Part shown: piece by piece, positions 25,264 to 32,541 of the stretch
Layout of the letters: every line of letters starts with the position of its first letter
How positions within the stretch are numbered: the stretch's first letter is position 1
Source of the DNA: an uncultured Clostridia bacterium
GTDB taxonomy: Bacteria; Bacillota; Clostridia; Oscillospirales; Ruminococcaceae
NCBI GenBank assembly: GCA_947629785.1
Contig: CANRFB010000020.1
Span: 1-41,933 of the forward strand
Direction of reading: 5' to 3'
Length of the DNA: 41,933 nt
Program-made: the position numbers and the translations under genes
The notes under the pieces: generated by a model
Databases searched by the model: none
The model's input: the letters and a program-made list of their open reading frames with translations, nothing else
Told to the model about the DNA's origin: nothing

Positions 25264-25926
25264 CTACCATCTTTTCTTGGCGGCGGCAGCCTTGCGGCGT
25301 TCCCTGTCGGCTAACTGACAATCGAAGATGAACCTTGCAAGTTTTTCCTCCTGCGACGGGTTTATATTCATAAATCTGCACCCATAGCCCACAATATCTC
25401 CGTTTTCGTCACGCTGAACGCGCAGCACTTCCGCAAGAAGCTGCATTTCTCCGTCCAGAAAATGGAGCATTACCTGATCCCCGACTTCAAATTCCGATGT
25501 GGAACTGAAAAGCACTCCGCCCAGATTGAGGTTTATGAAATGCAGTTCCACCGGATCGTCAAAGGAATACATTTCCTCCCCGCGGATATAGAACGGTGAC
25601 ATGGCGTTGAAGTCCACCATTACCTTGAAGCTCCGCCGCCGCTCCTGAAGCATTTCGCCCTCCGAAACGTGGAAGTTCATCTGATACTCGGTGCAAAGGT
25701 CGACCTTGGTCTGATACCTTACCCTGTCGCCGTTAATGTATTCAAAAATAGCTTCTATCCGTTCGTCCTTGGCGATAACGGGGTAATCGCTGCCTTTGAG
25801 CATAACAAGTTCAGAGCCTTTTATCTTGAAAAAATCCTTGGGGAAGTACACCGATTCCGTAGAGATCAGCAGTTTGCCCATAGAATTATATATAAGCACC
25901 TTACTTATTTTATCCTTGTTTATCAT
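25264..25926 (-). CDS. PilZ domain protein
   Basis: 220 aa. The N-terminal domain (1-90) is YcgR/YpfA-like. The PilZ barrel follows, with RRR at 96-98 and NLNLGGVLF at about 132-140. PilZ proteins normally bind cyclic di-GMP through RxxxR and (D/N)xSxxG. Here the first motif reads RxxxK and the Ser is Asn, so binding may be weakened or lost. A basic tail (RERRKAAAAKKRW) ends it. First gene of a five-gene minus operon with promoter at 25965-25993; GGAGGGG precedes the ATG. Confidence 0.85.
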   Translation of the reverse strand: MINKDKISKVLIYNSMGKLLISTESVYFPKDFFKIKGSELVMLKGSDYPVIAKDERIEAIFEYINGDRVRYQTKVDLCTEYQMNFHVSEGEMLQERRRSFKVMVDFNAMSPFYIRGEEMYSFDDPVELHFINLNLGGVLFSSTSEFEVGDQVMLHFLDGEMQLLAEVLRVQRDENGDIVGYGCRFMNINPSQEEKLARFIFDCQLADRERRKAAAAKKRW

Positions 25927-25964
25927 CAGACCCCTCCAACATTCATACTTAGATACTTAATTAT

Positions 25965-25993
25965 ATTATACAAAATTTTCTCACGTTTTGCAA
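25965..25993 (-). promoter_or_regulatory. Promoter of the PilZ-ParA-ComFB operon
   Basis: On minus: TTGCAA (25988-25993), 17 bases, TATAAT (25965-25970). Divergent from the promoter at 26073. Confidence 0.7.
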
Positions 25994-26072
25994 TAGAAAT
26001 TTTTCATATTGTGAAATTTATTTCATATTTCGTAATTTTTTTGTGTAAATTATAGTAATTTTAAAGTTACTA

Positions 26073-26101
26073 TGTACAATTCCACAAAAAAATGTTATAA
26101 T
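26073..26101 (+). promoter_or_regulatory. Promoter of the membrane protein gene at 26154
   Basis: TGTACA (26073-26078, weak -35), 17 bases, TATAAT (26096-26101). Confidence 0.5.
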
Positions 26102-26153
26102 TACAACAGTGAAAAAAGCAGAAACCGCATTTTCCAAGAAAGGAGGCAGTGCC

Positions 26154-26894
26154 ATGCAGAAAATGATACGCGTCAACGAGAAGCGTCTTGCGGTGAAATA
26201 CAACAACCGCATTTTTCTTGCGTCCATACCCGCCCTTAGCATACTTGTGTCGCTGACGGCGGTAACGGCGATATTCATGCTGTATCTTGACGCCGACCTG
26301 CCGCGGGAAATGTACGTTACCATAATTTACGCGTTATATGCCGCCTTTGCATACGGATTTCTTGTCTGCCTGATAGGTTCTGTCACCGAAGATATACTTA
26401 TCCGCGCCCACCGCGAACATACATATATACAGATCTCAGGCTCGGTAATGGTAGTTTCTCAGCACAGCAGAAGCGCGTTTCTCGACTGGAAGTGGGTACA
26501 TTACAAAAAAATGTGGGTCATAAAGCTCGCCGATGTAGAGAATGTAGAGTGCATACGTAATCAGCTTACCATCACCGCAAAAGCACGGTATTTCCACGAA
26601 AATGCCGACTGGCTGAAATACCGCACCACCGATGACGGCATCTCTTTTGACCGCTGGTGGTATGACGAAAACGGCGGGAAAGACGTAAACATAATAGAAG
26701 TGACGGATTTCTACACATACGGCGAACGCATAGCACGCCACATAACCCACTGCGCCGAAAAGACCCGCGACCGAGAACAGCGGCGGCAGGCATTCCGGAA
26801 CGAAATGCTTGAAATTGCCCGCAATGTCAAACGCCCTAAAGGAATTGCGAACAAGTACATTCCGCCCGAAAAACGCTCTCGTACACACAAGTAA
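26154..26894 (+). CDS. Membrane protein of unknown function
   Basis: 246 aa, opening MQKMIRVNEKRLAVKYNN. Two hydrophobic helices (about 23-45 and 54-78) are followed by a large soluble region with many aromatic residues (FLDWKWVHYKKMWVIKL). The C-terminus is basic and ends NKYIPPEKRSRTHK. The soluble part looks like a PH-like or YcxB-type beta domain, but I cannot confirm it. I start it at 26154 because AGGAGG lies 7 bases upstream; a GTG at 26109 has none. It is divergent from the PilZ operon, and its stop overlaps the palindromic repeat element. Confidence 0.65.
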   Translation: MQKMIRVNEKRLAVKYNNRIFLASIPALSILVSLTAVTAIFMLYLDADLPREMYVTIIYALYAAFAYGFLVCLIGSVTEDILIRAHREHTYIQISGSVMVVSQHSRSAFLDWKWVHYKKMWVIKLADVENVECIRNQLTITAKARYFHENADWLKYRTTDDGISFDRWWYDENGGKDVNIIEVTDFYTYGERIARHITHCAEKTRDREQRRQAFRNEMLEIARNVKRPKGIANKYIPPEKRSRTHK

Positions 26895-27100
26895 TACTAA
26901 TCCCTCGTTAATACTAATCCCTCATTAAAGTGTAGACAAAAAATCTGCACAAAAACACATATACGCAAGTTTTTGTTTGATTTTTTGTACACTTTATAAT
27001 CGGGGATTAGTATAAAGTGTAGACAAAAAATCTGCGCAAAACCACATATACGAAAGGTTTTGCTTGATTTTTTGTACACTTTATGATCGGGGATTAGCAT
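26893..27100 (+). repeat. Nested/tandem palindromic element, 87-bp period
   Basis: Two near-identical 87-bp units (26927-27013 and 27014-27100) are preceded by two copies of a 17-bp end sequence (26893-26909 and 26910-26926). Each unit folds on itself: AAAGTGTAGACAAAAAATC near its start pairs with GATTTTTTGTACACTTT. The end sequence AATACTAATCCCTC is roughly complementary to the right end CGGGGATTAGTAT. The order L-L-core-R-core-R is what results if one L-core-R element of about 104 bp inserts into another between L and core. No coding capacity is credible. Confidence 0.85.
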
Positions 27101-27103
27101 AAA

Positions 27104-27131
27104 AAAGACCGCTCCCGACGGAACGGTCTTT
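27104..27131 (-). terminator. Terminator of rpsT
   Basis: AAAGACCG/CGGTCTTT with an inner TCC/GGA pairing; on minus a six-T run follows (27101-27106 on +). It lies 18 bases after the rpsT stop. Confidence 0.85.
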
Positions 27132-27148
27132 GTTTCTTTCTTGAATTC

Positions 27149-27412
27149 TTATGCTTTTACAGCGTTCAGCTTCTTTGCAAGCTGGGATTTCTTTCTTGCA
27201 GCTGCGTTCTTGTGAATAATGTTCTTAGCGGCAGCCTGATCGACTTTCTTCATAGCCAGTCTGATAGCAGCCTCGGAATTATCTGCTTTCTGTGCGCAGG
27301 CAGCATCGGCAGTTTTGAGGACTGTCTTGAGATTTGACTTGATCATCTTATTCTGTGCAGCCTTGGTCTTGATGACTTTAACTCTTTTCTTAGCGGACTT
27401 AATGTTTGGCAT
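27149..27412 (-). CDS. rpsT: 30S ribosomal protein S20
   Basis: 87 aa, the normal size. Lys/Ala-rich helical protein starting MPNIKSAKKRVKVIKTKAAQ and containing the family block NIIHKNAAARKKSQLAKKL. It binds 16S rRNA early in small-subunit assembly. AAGGAG lies upstream. Single gene with its own terminator. Confidence 0.96.
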   Translation of the reverse strand: MPNIKSAKKRVKVIKTKAAQNKMIKSNLKTVLKTADAACAQKADNSEAAIRLAMKKVDQAAAKNIIHKNAAARKKSQLAKKLNAVKA

Positions 27413-27758
27413 AGTTTTCTCTCCTTAAATAATTTCGTTTTTTACGGAAATAATAACATAAAATTCGGCATCAGCAGCACCAAAGCCTGACACGGACGGC
27501 TCGGCAGCCGATAAAATGTCATTTTATAATTCAAGCGGCTTCACAAAGATGTAATGACTCACCTCTGCGGCGGGAATTCAATGATTTAACAGTACGACTG
27601 CCCTGATCCTTTCATTCCGGCACAAGCCTAATAATAATATTAACATTTTTCCCGACACTTTTCAATAGGCATATTCCAAAAAGACATAGAATTTTTACGG
27701 TAAATTTTATACATCTTGCACAAACATCTCAATTCTGCCAAAGAAAGGAAATTTTTGT
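27413..27758. other. Divergent intergenic region between rpsT and gpr
   Basis: 346 bases with no gene. On minus a TTGGTG-17-TATGTT pair close to rpsT is a possible promoter. A small CGGCT/AGCCG hairpin further up could belong to the rpsT leader. On + I could not find a convincing sigma-F/G promoter for gpr, although AT-rich sequence and several CAT-starting blocks lie at 27665-27720. AAAGGA sits 9 bases before the gpr ATG. Confidence 0.5.
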
Positions 27759-28616
27759 ATGTCCATAAGAACAGATCTTGCAGTGGAAATGATAGACGAG
27801 GACGCGGAAAATCTGCCAAAAGGCATAAAACGCCGTCTCCGCAAGAGTTCCGCCTGCTCCATAACAGAAATTACCGTCACCGACGATTCGGCAGGGCTTC
27901 GCATAGGCAAGCCCAAAGGGCGGTATGTTACCATTGAAACCGACAGACTTTCCGCAAGCCCGCAGGATTTTGACGAACAGGTCTCCAATATTGCCGACGA
28001 GATCGTAAGTCTTAAAGGCGAAAACCGTCACACCGCGCTTATTGCCGGTCTGGGAAATTCCGACATAACTCCCGACGCCCTCGGTCCTATGGTAGTTTCG
28101 CAGATAATTGCGACCCGACATCTGCATGAAGAACTTCCCGAGGGGCACGAACTGCGCCGCCTGAACAAAGTTTCCGCCATCGCCCCCGGAGTTCTGGGAC
28201 AAACGGGCATAGAAGCCGCTGAAATTATCCGTTCCCTTTGCGGCGAGGTAAAGCCCGATTTTGTCATAGCCATAGACGCGCTTGCCTGCTCGGATATTTC
28301 CCGCCTCGGTTCCACCATACAGCTGAATGACTCAGGCATTTCCCCCGGTTCGGGAGTACAGAACCGCAGAAAGGAACTTTCGGAAGCGACTCTGGGAATT
28401 CCCGTAATAGCAATAGGCGTTCCCACTGTTGTGGATATGCACACCATTGTGGAAAACATCACCGGCGCTCCTCCCGACAAGCACCTTCCCAACATGATGG
28501 TAACTCCCCGTGACGTGGACAAGCTTATCGAACGGACTTCGCGGCTGCTTGCCTATTCCATAAACAAAGCGCTCCAGCCGGAACTCACCATTGAGGATAT
28601 TACCGCGCTGTCATAA
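27759..28616 (+). CDS. gpr: GPR endopeptidase, germination protease for SASPs
   Basis: 285 aa. It degrades the small acid-soluble proteins that coat spore DNA, at germination. It opens MSIRTDLAVEM, and ALIAGLGNSDITPDALGP, APGVLGQTGIEAAEI and IAIDALACSDISRLGSTIQL are the core family blocks. Bacillus GPR carries about 15 extra N-terminal residues as a self-removed propeptide; here the protein begins about three residues before the conserved RTDLAVE, so that propeptide is almost absent. No in-frame upstream start exists, and the ribosome site fits this ATG. Confidence 0.94.
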   Translation: MSIRTDLAVEMIDEDAENLPKGIKRRLRKSSACSITEITVTDDSAGLRIGKPKGRYVTIETDRLSASPQDFDEQVSNIADEIVSLKGENRHTALIAGLGNSDITPDALGPMVVSQIIATRHLHEELPEGHELRRLNKVSAIAPGVLGQTGIEAAEIIRSLCGEVKPDFVIAIDALACSDISRLGSTIQLNDSGISPGSGVQNRRKELSEATLGIPVIAIGVPTVVDMHTIVENITGAPPDKHLPNMMVTPRDVDKLIERTSRLLAYSINKALQPELTIEDITALS

Positions 28617-28620
28617 CAAA

Positions 28621-28655
28621 ATCAGCCGCACTTTTCCGGTACGGCTGAACTTTTT
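28621..28655 (+). terminator. Terminator of gpr
   Basis: Ten-base arms (28622-28631 and 28639-28648) with one mismatch, then a T run. It overlaps the end of the convergent S1-domain gene by two bases. Confidence 0.7.
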
Positions 28656-29103
28656 ACTTTCTTCTTGCGGGATTTCTCCGCTTTACGTCAAGGACTTTTT
28701 TCAGATCGCCCATGCGTTCGTCGGAACTCTGCTTGAATTTATTGAGCATATCCTCAAATGCCGCTTCGGGGGTCTGGGGGGCTTTTTCCTGAACGGGTTT
28801 ACGGTTGTTTTCCTGCGGACGCCCGCCGTTTCCGCTGCGTTTGCCGCCGTCCTTCTTAGGCTGCTGATCCGCAAGCGCCTTTTTGATGGAAAGGGAAACT
28901 TTTCCCTCGCTGTTTACCGACAGGACCTTTACCTTTACCGACTGACCCTCGGAAAGATGATCCTTTATTTCGTTGACATAAGTGTTTGCCACTTCGCTGA
29001 TATGTACCATTCCGGAAGCGCCGGGTTCGATCTCCACGAACGCTCCGAACTTGGTTATTCCTGTCACTTTACCCTCGTAGATTTTTCCTACTTCCAACTG
29101 CAT
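28654..29103 (-). CDS. S1-domain RNA-binding protein (YabR/YugI-like)
   Basis: 149 aa. An N-terminal S1 fold (1-75: EVGKIYEGKVTGITKFGAFVE, ...GMVHISEVA, ...VKVKVLSVNSEGKVSLSIK) is followed by a basic, low-complexity linker (KKDGGKRSGNGGRPQ) and a C-terminal helix (AAFEDMLNKFKQSSDERMGDL). Small S1 proteins of this type bind RNA or ribosomes. The place after divIC matches yabR in Bacillus, which supports the assignment. Confidence 0.85.
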   Translation of the reverse strand: MQLEVGKIYEGKVTGITKFGAFVEIEPGASGMVHISEVANTYVNEIKDHLSEGQSVKVKVLSVNSEGKVSLSIKKALADQQPKKDGGKRSGNGGRPQENNRKPVQEKAPQTPEAAFEDMLNKFKQSSDERMGDLKKVLDVKRRNPARRK

Positions 29104-29164
29104 AAAAATTTTTTGATCCTCTCATTTTAATTATATAAAACCGCCGTTTAAGCAGTTTCTTGCT

Positions 29165-29518
29165 TTAATTGCCCGTGGTGTCGTAGAAACGCCGTTCATT
29201 GGGGTACGCGTAGCCGAGGACTTCTATAGCATAGCGTTCCATGAATTCCCTTTCGTCCTCTTCGGAAAGGATACTCTGATACTCGTCGTTTTCGTCCTCA
29301 AGCTTTTCGGCTTTTTCGGTAAGTACGGCAAGTTCCTGCTTTTTCTCGGAAATTTCAGACTGAGTAATTACTATCGAACTAAGGCAATACATGATAAAAG
29401 CTGCTCCCGAAACGGTTACGAGCGCATTCAGAACTGCGTGTTTTTTCTTTTTAGGTCTGATAAAGGTAGTTTTAATTTTCTTACCCTTGCGGGCTTTCAT
29501 GACCTCGGCTTCGTTCAT
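29165..29518 (-). CDS. divIC: DivIC/FtsB-type septum formation initiator
   Basis: 117 aa. A basic cytosolic N-terminus (1-27), one membrane helix (about 28-51), a coiled coil (about 52-82, Glu/Lys-rich) and a short C-terminal domain with EREFMERYAIEVLGYAYPNE. It joins FtsL and DivIB in the divisome. Its position between yabQ and the S1 gene is as in Bacillus yabP-yabQ-divIC-yabR. Confidence 0.88.
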   Translation of the reverse strand: MNEAEVMKARKGKKIKTTFIRPKKKKHAVLNALVTVSGAAFIMYCLSSIVITQSEISEKKQELAVLTEKAEKLEDENDEYQSILSEEDEREFMERYAIEVLGYAYPNERRFYDTTGN

Positions 29519-29522
29519 GTAT

Positions 29523-30062
29523 TCACCTCCCCGATAATCTTTTCCTGACGGTCTTCCCCATGTCAGTACATCTATTATACAACATTAGCGCCGTATTTTT
29601 CAAGGGTTTTTTAAATTTTTGGGTATTTTTATGATTTATCACAAAAAGCGGCGTTACTTTTTGACAAATTATTTTAAATATTTTTACAAAAGGTTCAATC
29701 AATGCGGAATATACTTTATGTAATATTCTGTAAAATGTCCCGAAAACCGCTCTGATAACGCCTATGACCACGCTGCCCACGGTGACAAGATACAATATGA
29801 ATCCCAGAACCGACCCGAAAAACATAAAAAAACGCACTTTGCCGTCCGCAAACGCCGCGGCGAAGCAGAAAACCGAAAATCCGTATATCAGCCAGAAAAG
29901 TATATCTTCAAAAACGACCGCTCCGCGCTTTGCGGCAGGAGGAAATATCACCCGAAAAGCGCGGAAACAGTCATAAACTGTTCCCAGCACTGCGCCCAGC
30001 AGCACCGAGAACAGGAAAGTAACAGTATGTTCCGATACGGAAAAGAAAGTATCTAACTGCAA
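29523..30062 (-). CDS. yabQ: Spore cortex biosynthesis protein YabQ
   Basis: 179 aa. About four hydrophobic helices in the first 110 residues (VTFLFSVLLGAVLGTVYDCFRAF is the family opening), then a basic tail. YabQ is a mother-cell membrane protein needed for cortex in Bacillus. Twelve bases separate it from yabP upstream and four from divIC downstream, so the three are one transcript. Confidence 0.88.
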   Translation of the reverse strand: MQLDTFFSVSEHTVTFLFSVLLGAVLGTVYDCFRAFRVIFPPAAKRGAVVFEDILFWLIYGFSVFCFAAAFADGKVRFFMFFGSVLGFILYLVTVGSVVIGVIRAVFGTFYRILHKVYSALIEPFVKIFKIICQKVTPLFVINHKNTQKFKKPLKNTALMLYNRCTDMGKTVRKRLSGR

Positions 30063-30074
30063 ATTCTCACCTCG

Positions 30075-30356
30075 TCAGCGGAATATTTTCCCCAGCAGCG
30101 AAAGAGGCGTTTTGCGGTCGGGGTCGCCGTAAATTATAGCCTTTATCTCGCCCTCAACGGTCATTTCGCCGCTTTCCACTGAAAGACCGTTCACATGGAG
30201 GTCAGAACCTTTCACGGTCATTTCGCCCATGCTCGTATAAAGCAGCACGGTGTTCTCGTCGAAATGGTCAACATCTGTAACTCCCGACAGGGAAAGCTTT
30301 TTGCGTTCCTCAAGAATAATGTTGTGTACAGGCTGCTTCTTGTTTACTTCATTCAT
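30075..30356 (-). CDS. yabP: Sporulation protein YabP
   Basis: 93 aa, MNEVNKKQPVHNIILEERKKL then a repeated beta pattern (SLSGVTDVDHFDENTVLLYT, GEMTVKGSDLHVNGLSVESGE) as in the YabP/YqfC spore-coat family. I start it at 30356, where GGAG is about 9 bases upstream; the longer open frame to 30434 has no site. First gene of the cluster, divergent from pckG. Confidence 0.9.
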   Translation of the reverse strand: MNEVNKKQPVHNIILEERKKLSLSGVTDVDHFDENTVLLYTSMGEMTVKGSDLHVNGLSVESGEMTVEGEIKAIIYGDPDRKTPLSLLGKIFR

Positions 30357-30379
30357 TATAAAACACTCCTTTTTGATAA

Positions 30380-30406
30380 ATGATATGCGGACACGCCCCG
30401 CAATAG
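30380..30406 (-). promoter_or_regulatory. Possible sigma-E promoter of yabP
   Basis: On minus: CTATT (30402-30406), 14 bases, CATATCAT (30380-30387), 23 bases before the ATG. This is close to the mother-cell sigma-E pattern (ATA/ATT-rich -35, CATACAxT -10), and yabP is sigma-E controlled in Bacillus. Confidence 0.4.
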
Positions 30407-30427
30407 AACGGCATTTTTTTAAATCGT

Positions 30428-30457
30428 ATTGCACAATTTTTTAAAAATTTGTGCAAT
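30428..30457. promoter_or_regulatory. 30-bp near-perfect palindrome, likely operator
   Basis: ATTGCACAA (30428-30436) and TTGTGCAAT (30449-30457) face each other across an A/T spacer that is itself nearly symmetric; only one of 15 pairs fails. The half-sites are 21 bases apart, two helix turns. It lies 22 bases upstream of the pckG -35, where an activator or repressor could sit, and also upstream of yabP. No T run suits it as a terminator for either gene. Confidence 0.6.
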
Positions 30458-30479
30458 ATGCTTAAAAGTAAATTTTGCC

Positions 30480-30508
30480 TTGACTTATTGACGGAAATGA
30501 GATATAAT
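30480..30508 (+). promoter_or_regulatory. Promoter of pckG
   Basis: TTGACT (30480-30485), 17 bases, TATAAT (30503-30508). The leader is about 75 bases, with AAAGGAGCTG before the ATG. Confidence 0.75.
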
Positions 30509-30589
30509 AGTATTTGTGGGAATTTTGAATATTTTTGCCGTTAATCGGAAAGTTTCCAATCAATTTTTTACAAAGGAGCTGCAAAAATT

Positions 30590-32425
30590 ATGTCTCTTAC
30601 TAAAAACCCTAACGTTAACAAATGGGTCGATGAAATGATCGCCCTTACCAAGCCCGATAAGGTAGTCTGGATCGACGGCTCAAAGGAACAGCTTGACGCT
30701 CTTACCGATGAAGTCTGCTCACTCCCCGACGGCGATAAGGACAAAATGTACAGACTTAACCCCGAAAAACTCCCCGGCTGCCTCTACCACAGAACTCTCC
30801 CCAATGACGTTGCCCGCGTTGAGGACAGAACTTTCATATGCAGCCGCAGAAAAGAAGACGCCGGTCCTACAAACAACTGGTGCGACCCCAAGGAAATGTA
30901 TGCTAAGCTCACCCCCCTTTATGACGGCGTTATGAAAGGCAGAACCATGTATGTTATCCCCTATTCCATGGGTCCTATAGGTTCTCCTCTTGCAAAAGTC
31001 GGCGTTGAGATCACCGACTCCATCTATGTTGTTCTTAACATGAACATTATGACAAGAATGGGCAAGGCTGCTTTTGAAAACCTCGGCGACACTTCAAACG
31101 ATTTCGTAAGAGGTCTCCACTCCAAAGCAAATGTTGACCCCGAAAACAGATATATCGTTCACTTCCCCGAAGATAATACCATCTGGTCAATTAACTCCGC
31201 TTACGGCGGAAACGTTCTTCTGGGCAAGAAGTGCTTCGCTCTGCGCATCGCTTCCTATCAGGGCAAGAACGAGGGCTGGATGGCTGAGCATATGCTTATT
31301 CTCGGCGTTAAGAAGCCTGACGGCGAAGTAAAATATATCACGGCTGCATTCCCCTCCGCCTGCGGAAAAACCAACCTTGCAATGCTCATTCCGCCCGAGG
31401 GATACAAGGCAAAGGGCTATGAAGTATTCACAGTCGGCGACGACATCGCTTGGATGAAGCAGGGCGAGGACGGCAGACTCTATGCCATCAACCCCGAAAA
31501 CGGCTTCTTCGGCGTTGCTCCCGGAACCAACGCAAAATCCAACTACAACGCTCTTGCTTCCACAAGCAGGAATACAATATTCACAAACGTTGCCCTCAAC
31601 AATGCGGACAACACCGTCTGGTGGGAAGGTCTTGACAAGAATCCTCCCGAGGACGCTACCGAGTGGAAGGGCGCAAAGGTAAACGGCAAGGAATACACTT
31701 CTGTTATGGGTGCTGACGGAAAGCCCCAGAAGCTTGCTCACCCCAACTCCAGATTTACTGCTCCCGCTGAGAACTGCCCCTGCATTTCTCCCGAATTCAA
31801 CAACCCCAAGGGCGTGCCTATCTCCGCAATGATCTTCGGCGGAAGAAGAGCTTCCACAACTCCTCTTGTATATCAGGCATTTGACTGGACTCACGGAACA
31901 TACATCGGCTCCGCTGTTTCCTCCGAAACAACTGCCGCTGCAACAGGCGCTGTAGGCGTTCTCCGTCACGATCCTATGGCTATGAAGCCTTTCATCGGCT
32001 ACAATGTAGGCGATTACTGGCAGCACTGGCTCGACATGGGCGAAAAGCTTGGCGACAAGGCTCCGAAGATCTTCAACGTTAACTGGTTCAAGCAGGACGA
32101 GAACGGTGACTTCATGTGGCCCGGATTCGGCGACAACATGAGAGTTCTTGACTGGATCATCAAGAGATGTGAAGGCACTATCGACGCCGAGGAAACTCCT
32201 ATCGGATATATTCCCAAGAAAGGCGACATCGACACCACAGGCATTGAGGACGAAGTAACTCCCGATGTTATGGATAAGCTTCTTGATGTTGACAAGGATC
32301 TCTGGAAGAAGGAAATTGCCGAGATGAGAAGATACTATGACGAGGATATTGCCGCTAAGGGTGGAAAGATCCCCGCTGCTCTCAGAGAACAGCTTGACGC
32401 TCTTGAAGCAAGACTTAACAAGTAA
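30590..32425 (+). CDS. pckG: Phosphoenolpyruvate carboxykinase (GTP)
   Basis: 611 aa, the size of GTP-dependent PEPCK (ATP forms are about 530-540). It interconverts oxaloacetate + GTP with PEP + CO2; in gut anaerobes it often runs in the carboxylating direction. The nucleotide loop FPSACGKTNLAM carries the active-site Cys. GDDIAWMK and the guanine-side motif NWFKQDENGDFMWPGFGDN follow. The codon usage is strongly biased (AAG, CTT, GGC), as for an abundant enzyme. Own promoter and terminator. Confidence 0.95.
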   Translation: MSLTKNPNVNKWVDEMIALTKPDKVVWIDGSKEQLDALTDEVCSLPDGDKDKMYRLNPEKLPGCLYHRTLPNDVARVEDRTFICSRRKEDAGPTNNWCDPKEMYAKLTPLYDGVMKGRTMYVIPYSMGPIGSPLAKVGVEITDSIYVVLNMNIMTRMGKAAFENLGDTSNDFVRGLHSKANVDPENRYIVHFPEDNTIWSINSAYGGNVLLGKKCFALRIASYQGKNEGWMAEHMLILGVKKPDGEVKYITAAFPSACGKTNLAMLIPPEGYKAKGYEVFTVGDDIAWMKQGEDGRLYAINPENGFFGVAPGTNAKSNYNALASTSRNTIFTNVALNNADNTVWWEGLDKNPPEDATEWKGAKVNGKEYTSVMGADGKPQKLAHPNSRFTAPAENCPCISPEFNNPKGVPISAMIFGGRRASTTPLVYQAFDWTHGTYIGSAVSSETTAAATGAVGVLRHDPMAMKPFIGYNVGDYWQHWLDMGEKLGDKAPKIFNVNWFKQDENGDFMWPGFGDNMRVLDWIIKRCEGTIDAEETPIGYIPKKGDIDTTGIEDEVTPDVMDKLLDVDKDLWKKEIAEMRRYYDEDIAAKGGKIPAALREQLDALEARLNK

Positions 32426-32439
32426 TCCTTATAAAAAAC

Positions 32440-32477
32440 ACTCCTGTCGGATCATGCTCCGGCAGGAGTTCTTTTTT
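32440..32477 (+). terminator. Terminator of pckG
   Basis: Twelve-base arms (32440-32451 and 32458-32469) with one mismatch, then TCTTTTTT. Confidence 0.85.
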
Positions 32478-32486
32478 GACGCAAAG

Positions 32487-32518
32487 AACCGGCAAACGAT
32501 CCTTGTCATTTGCCGGTT
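32487..32518 (-). terminator. Terminator of the GH31 gene
   Basis: AACCGGCAAA/TTTGCCGGTT, a perfect 10-bp stem, 24 bases after the GH31 stop on minus. The T run after it is weak (CTTTGCG). Confidence 0.55.
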
Positions 32519-32541
32519 AATATAATTTAAAACGCAAAATA

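Noticed and set aside
26897-27100. Minus-strand 67-aa frame with two similar 29-residue halves
   Set aside because: It is only the 87-bp palindromic repeat read in frame (87 is divisible by 3). There is no ribosome site.
26893-27100. CRISPR array
   Set aside because: Only two long palindromic units without spacers. No array or cas gene was noticed in the window.
27660-27720. Sigma-F/G promoter for gpr
   Set aside because: GCATA and CATAGAA blocks exist but their spacing (about 11 bases) does not fit either consensus.
31187-32026. Long open frame antisense to pckG
   Set aside because: The same effect of biased codons in a highly expressed gene; the Cys/Ser-rich translation is not protein-like.
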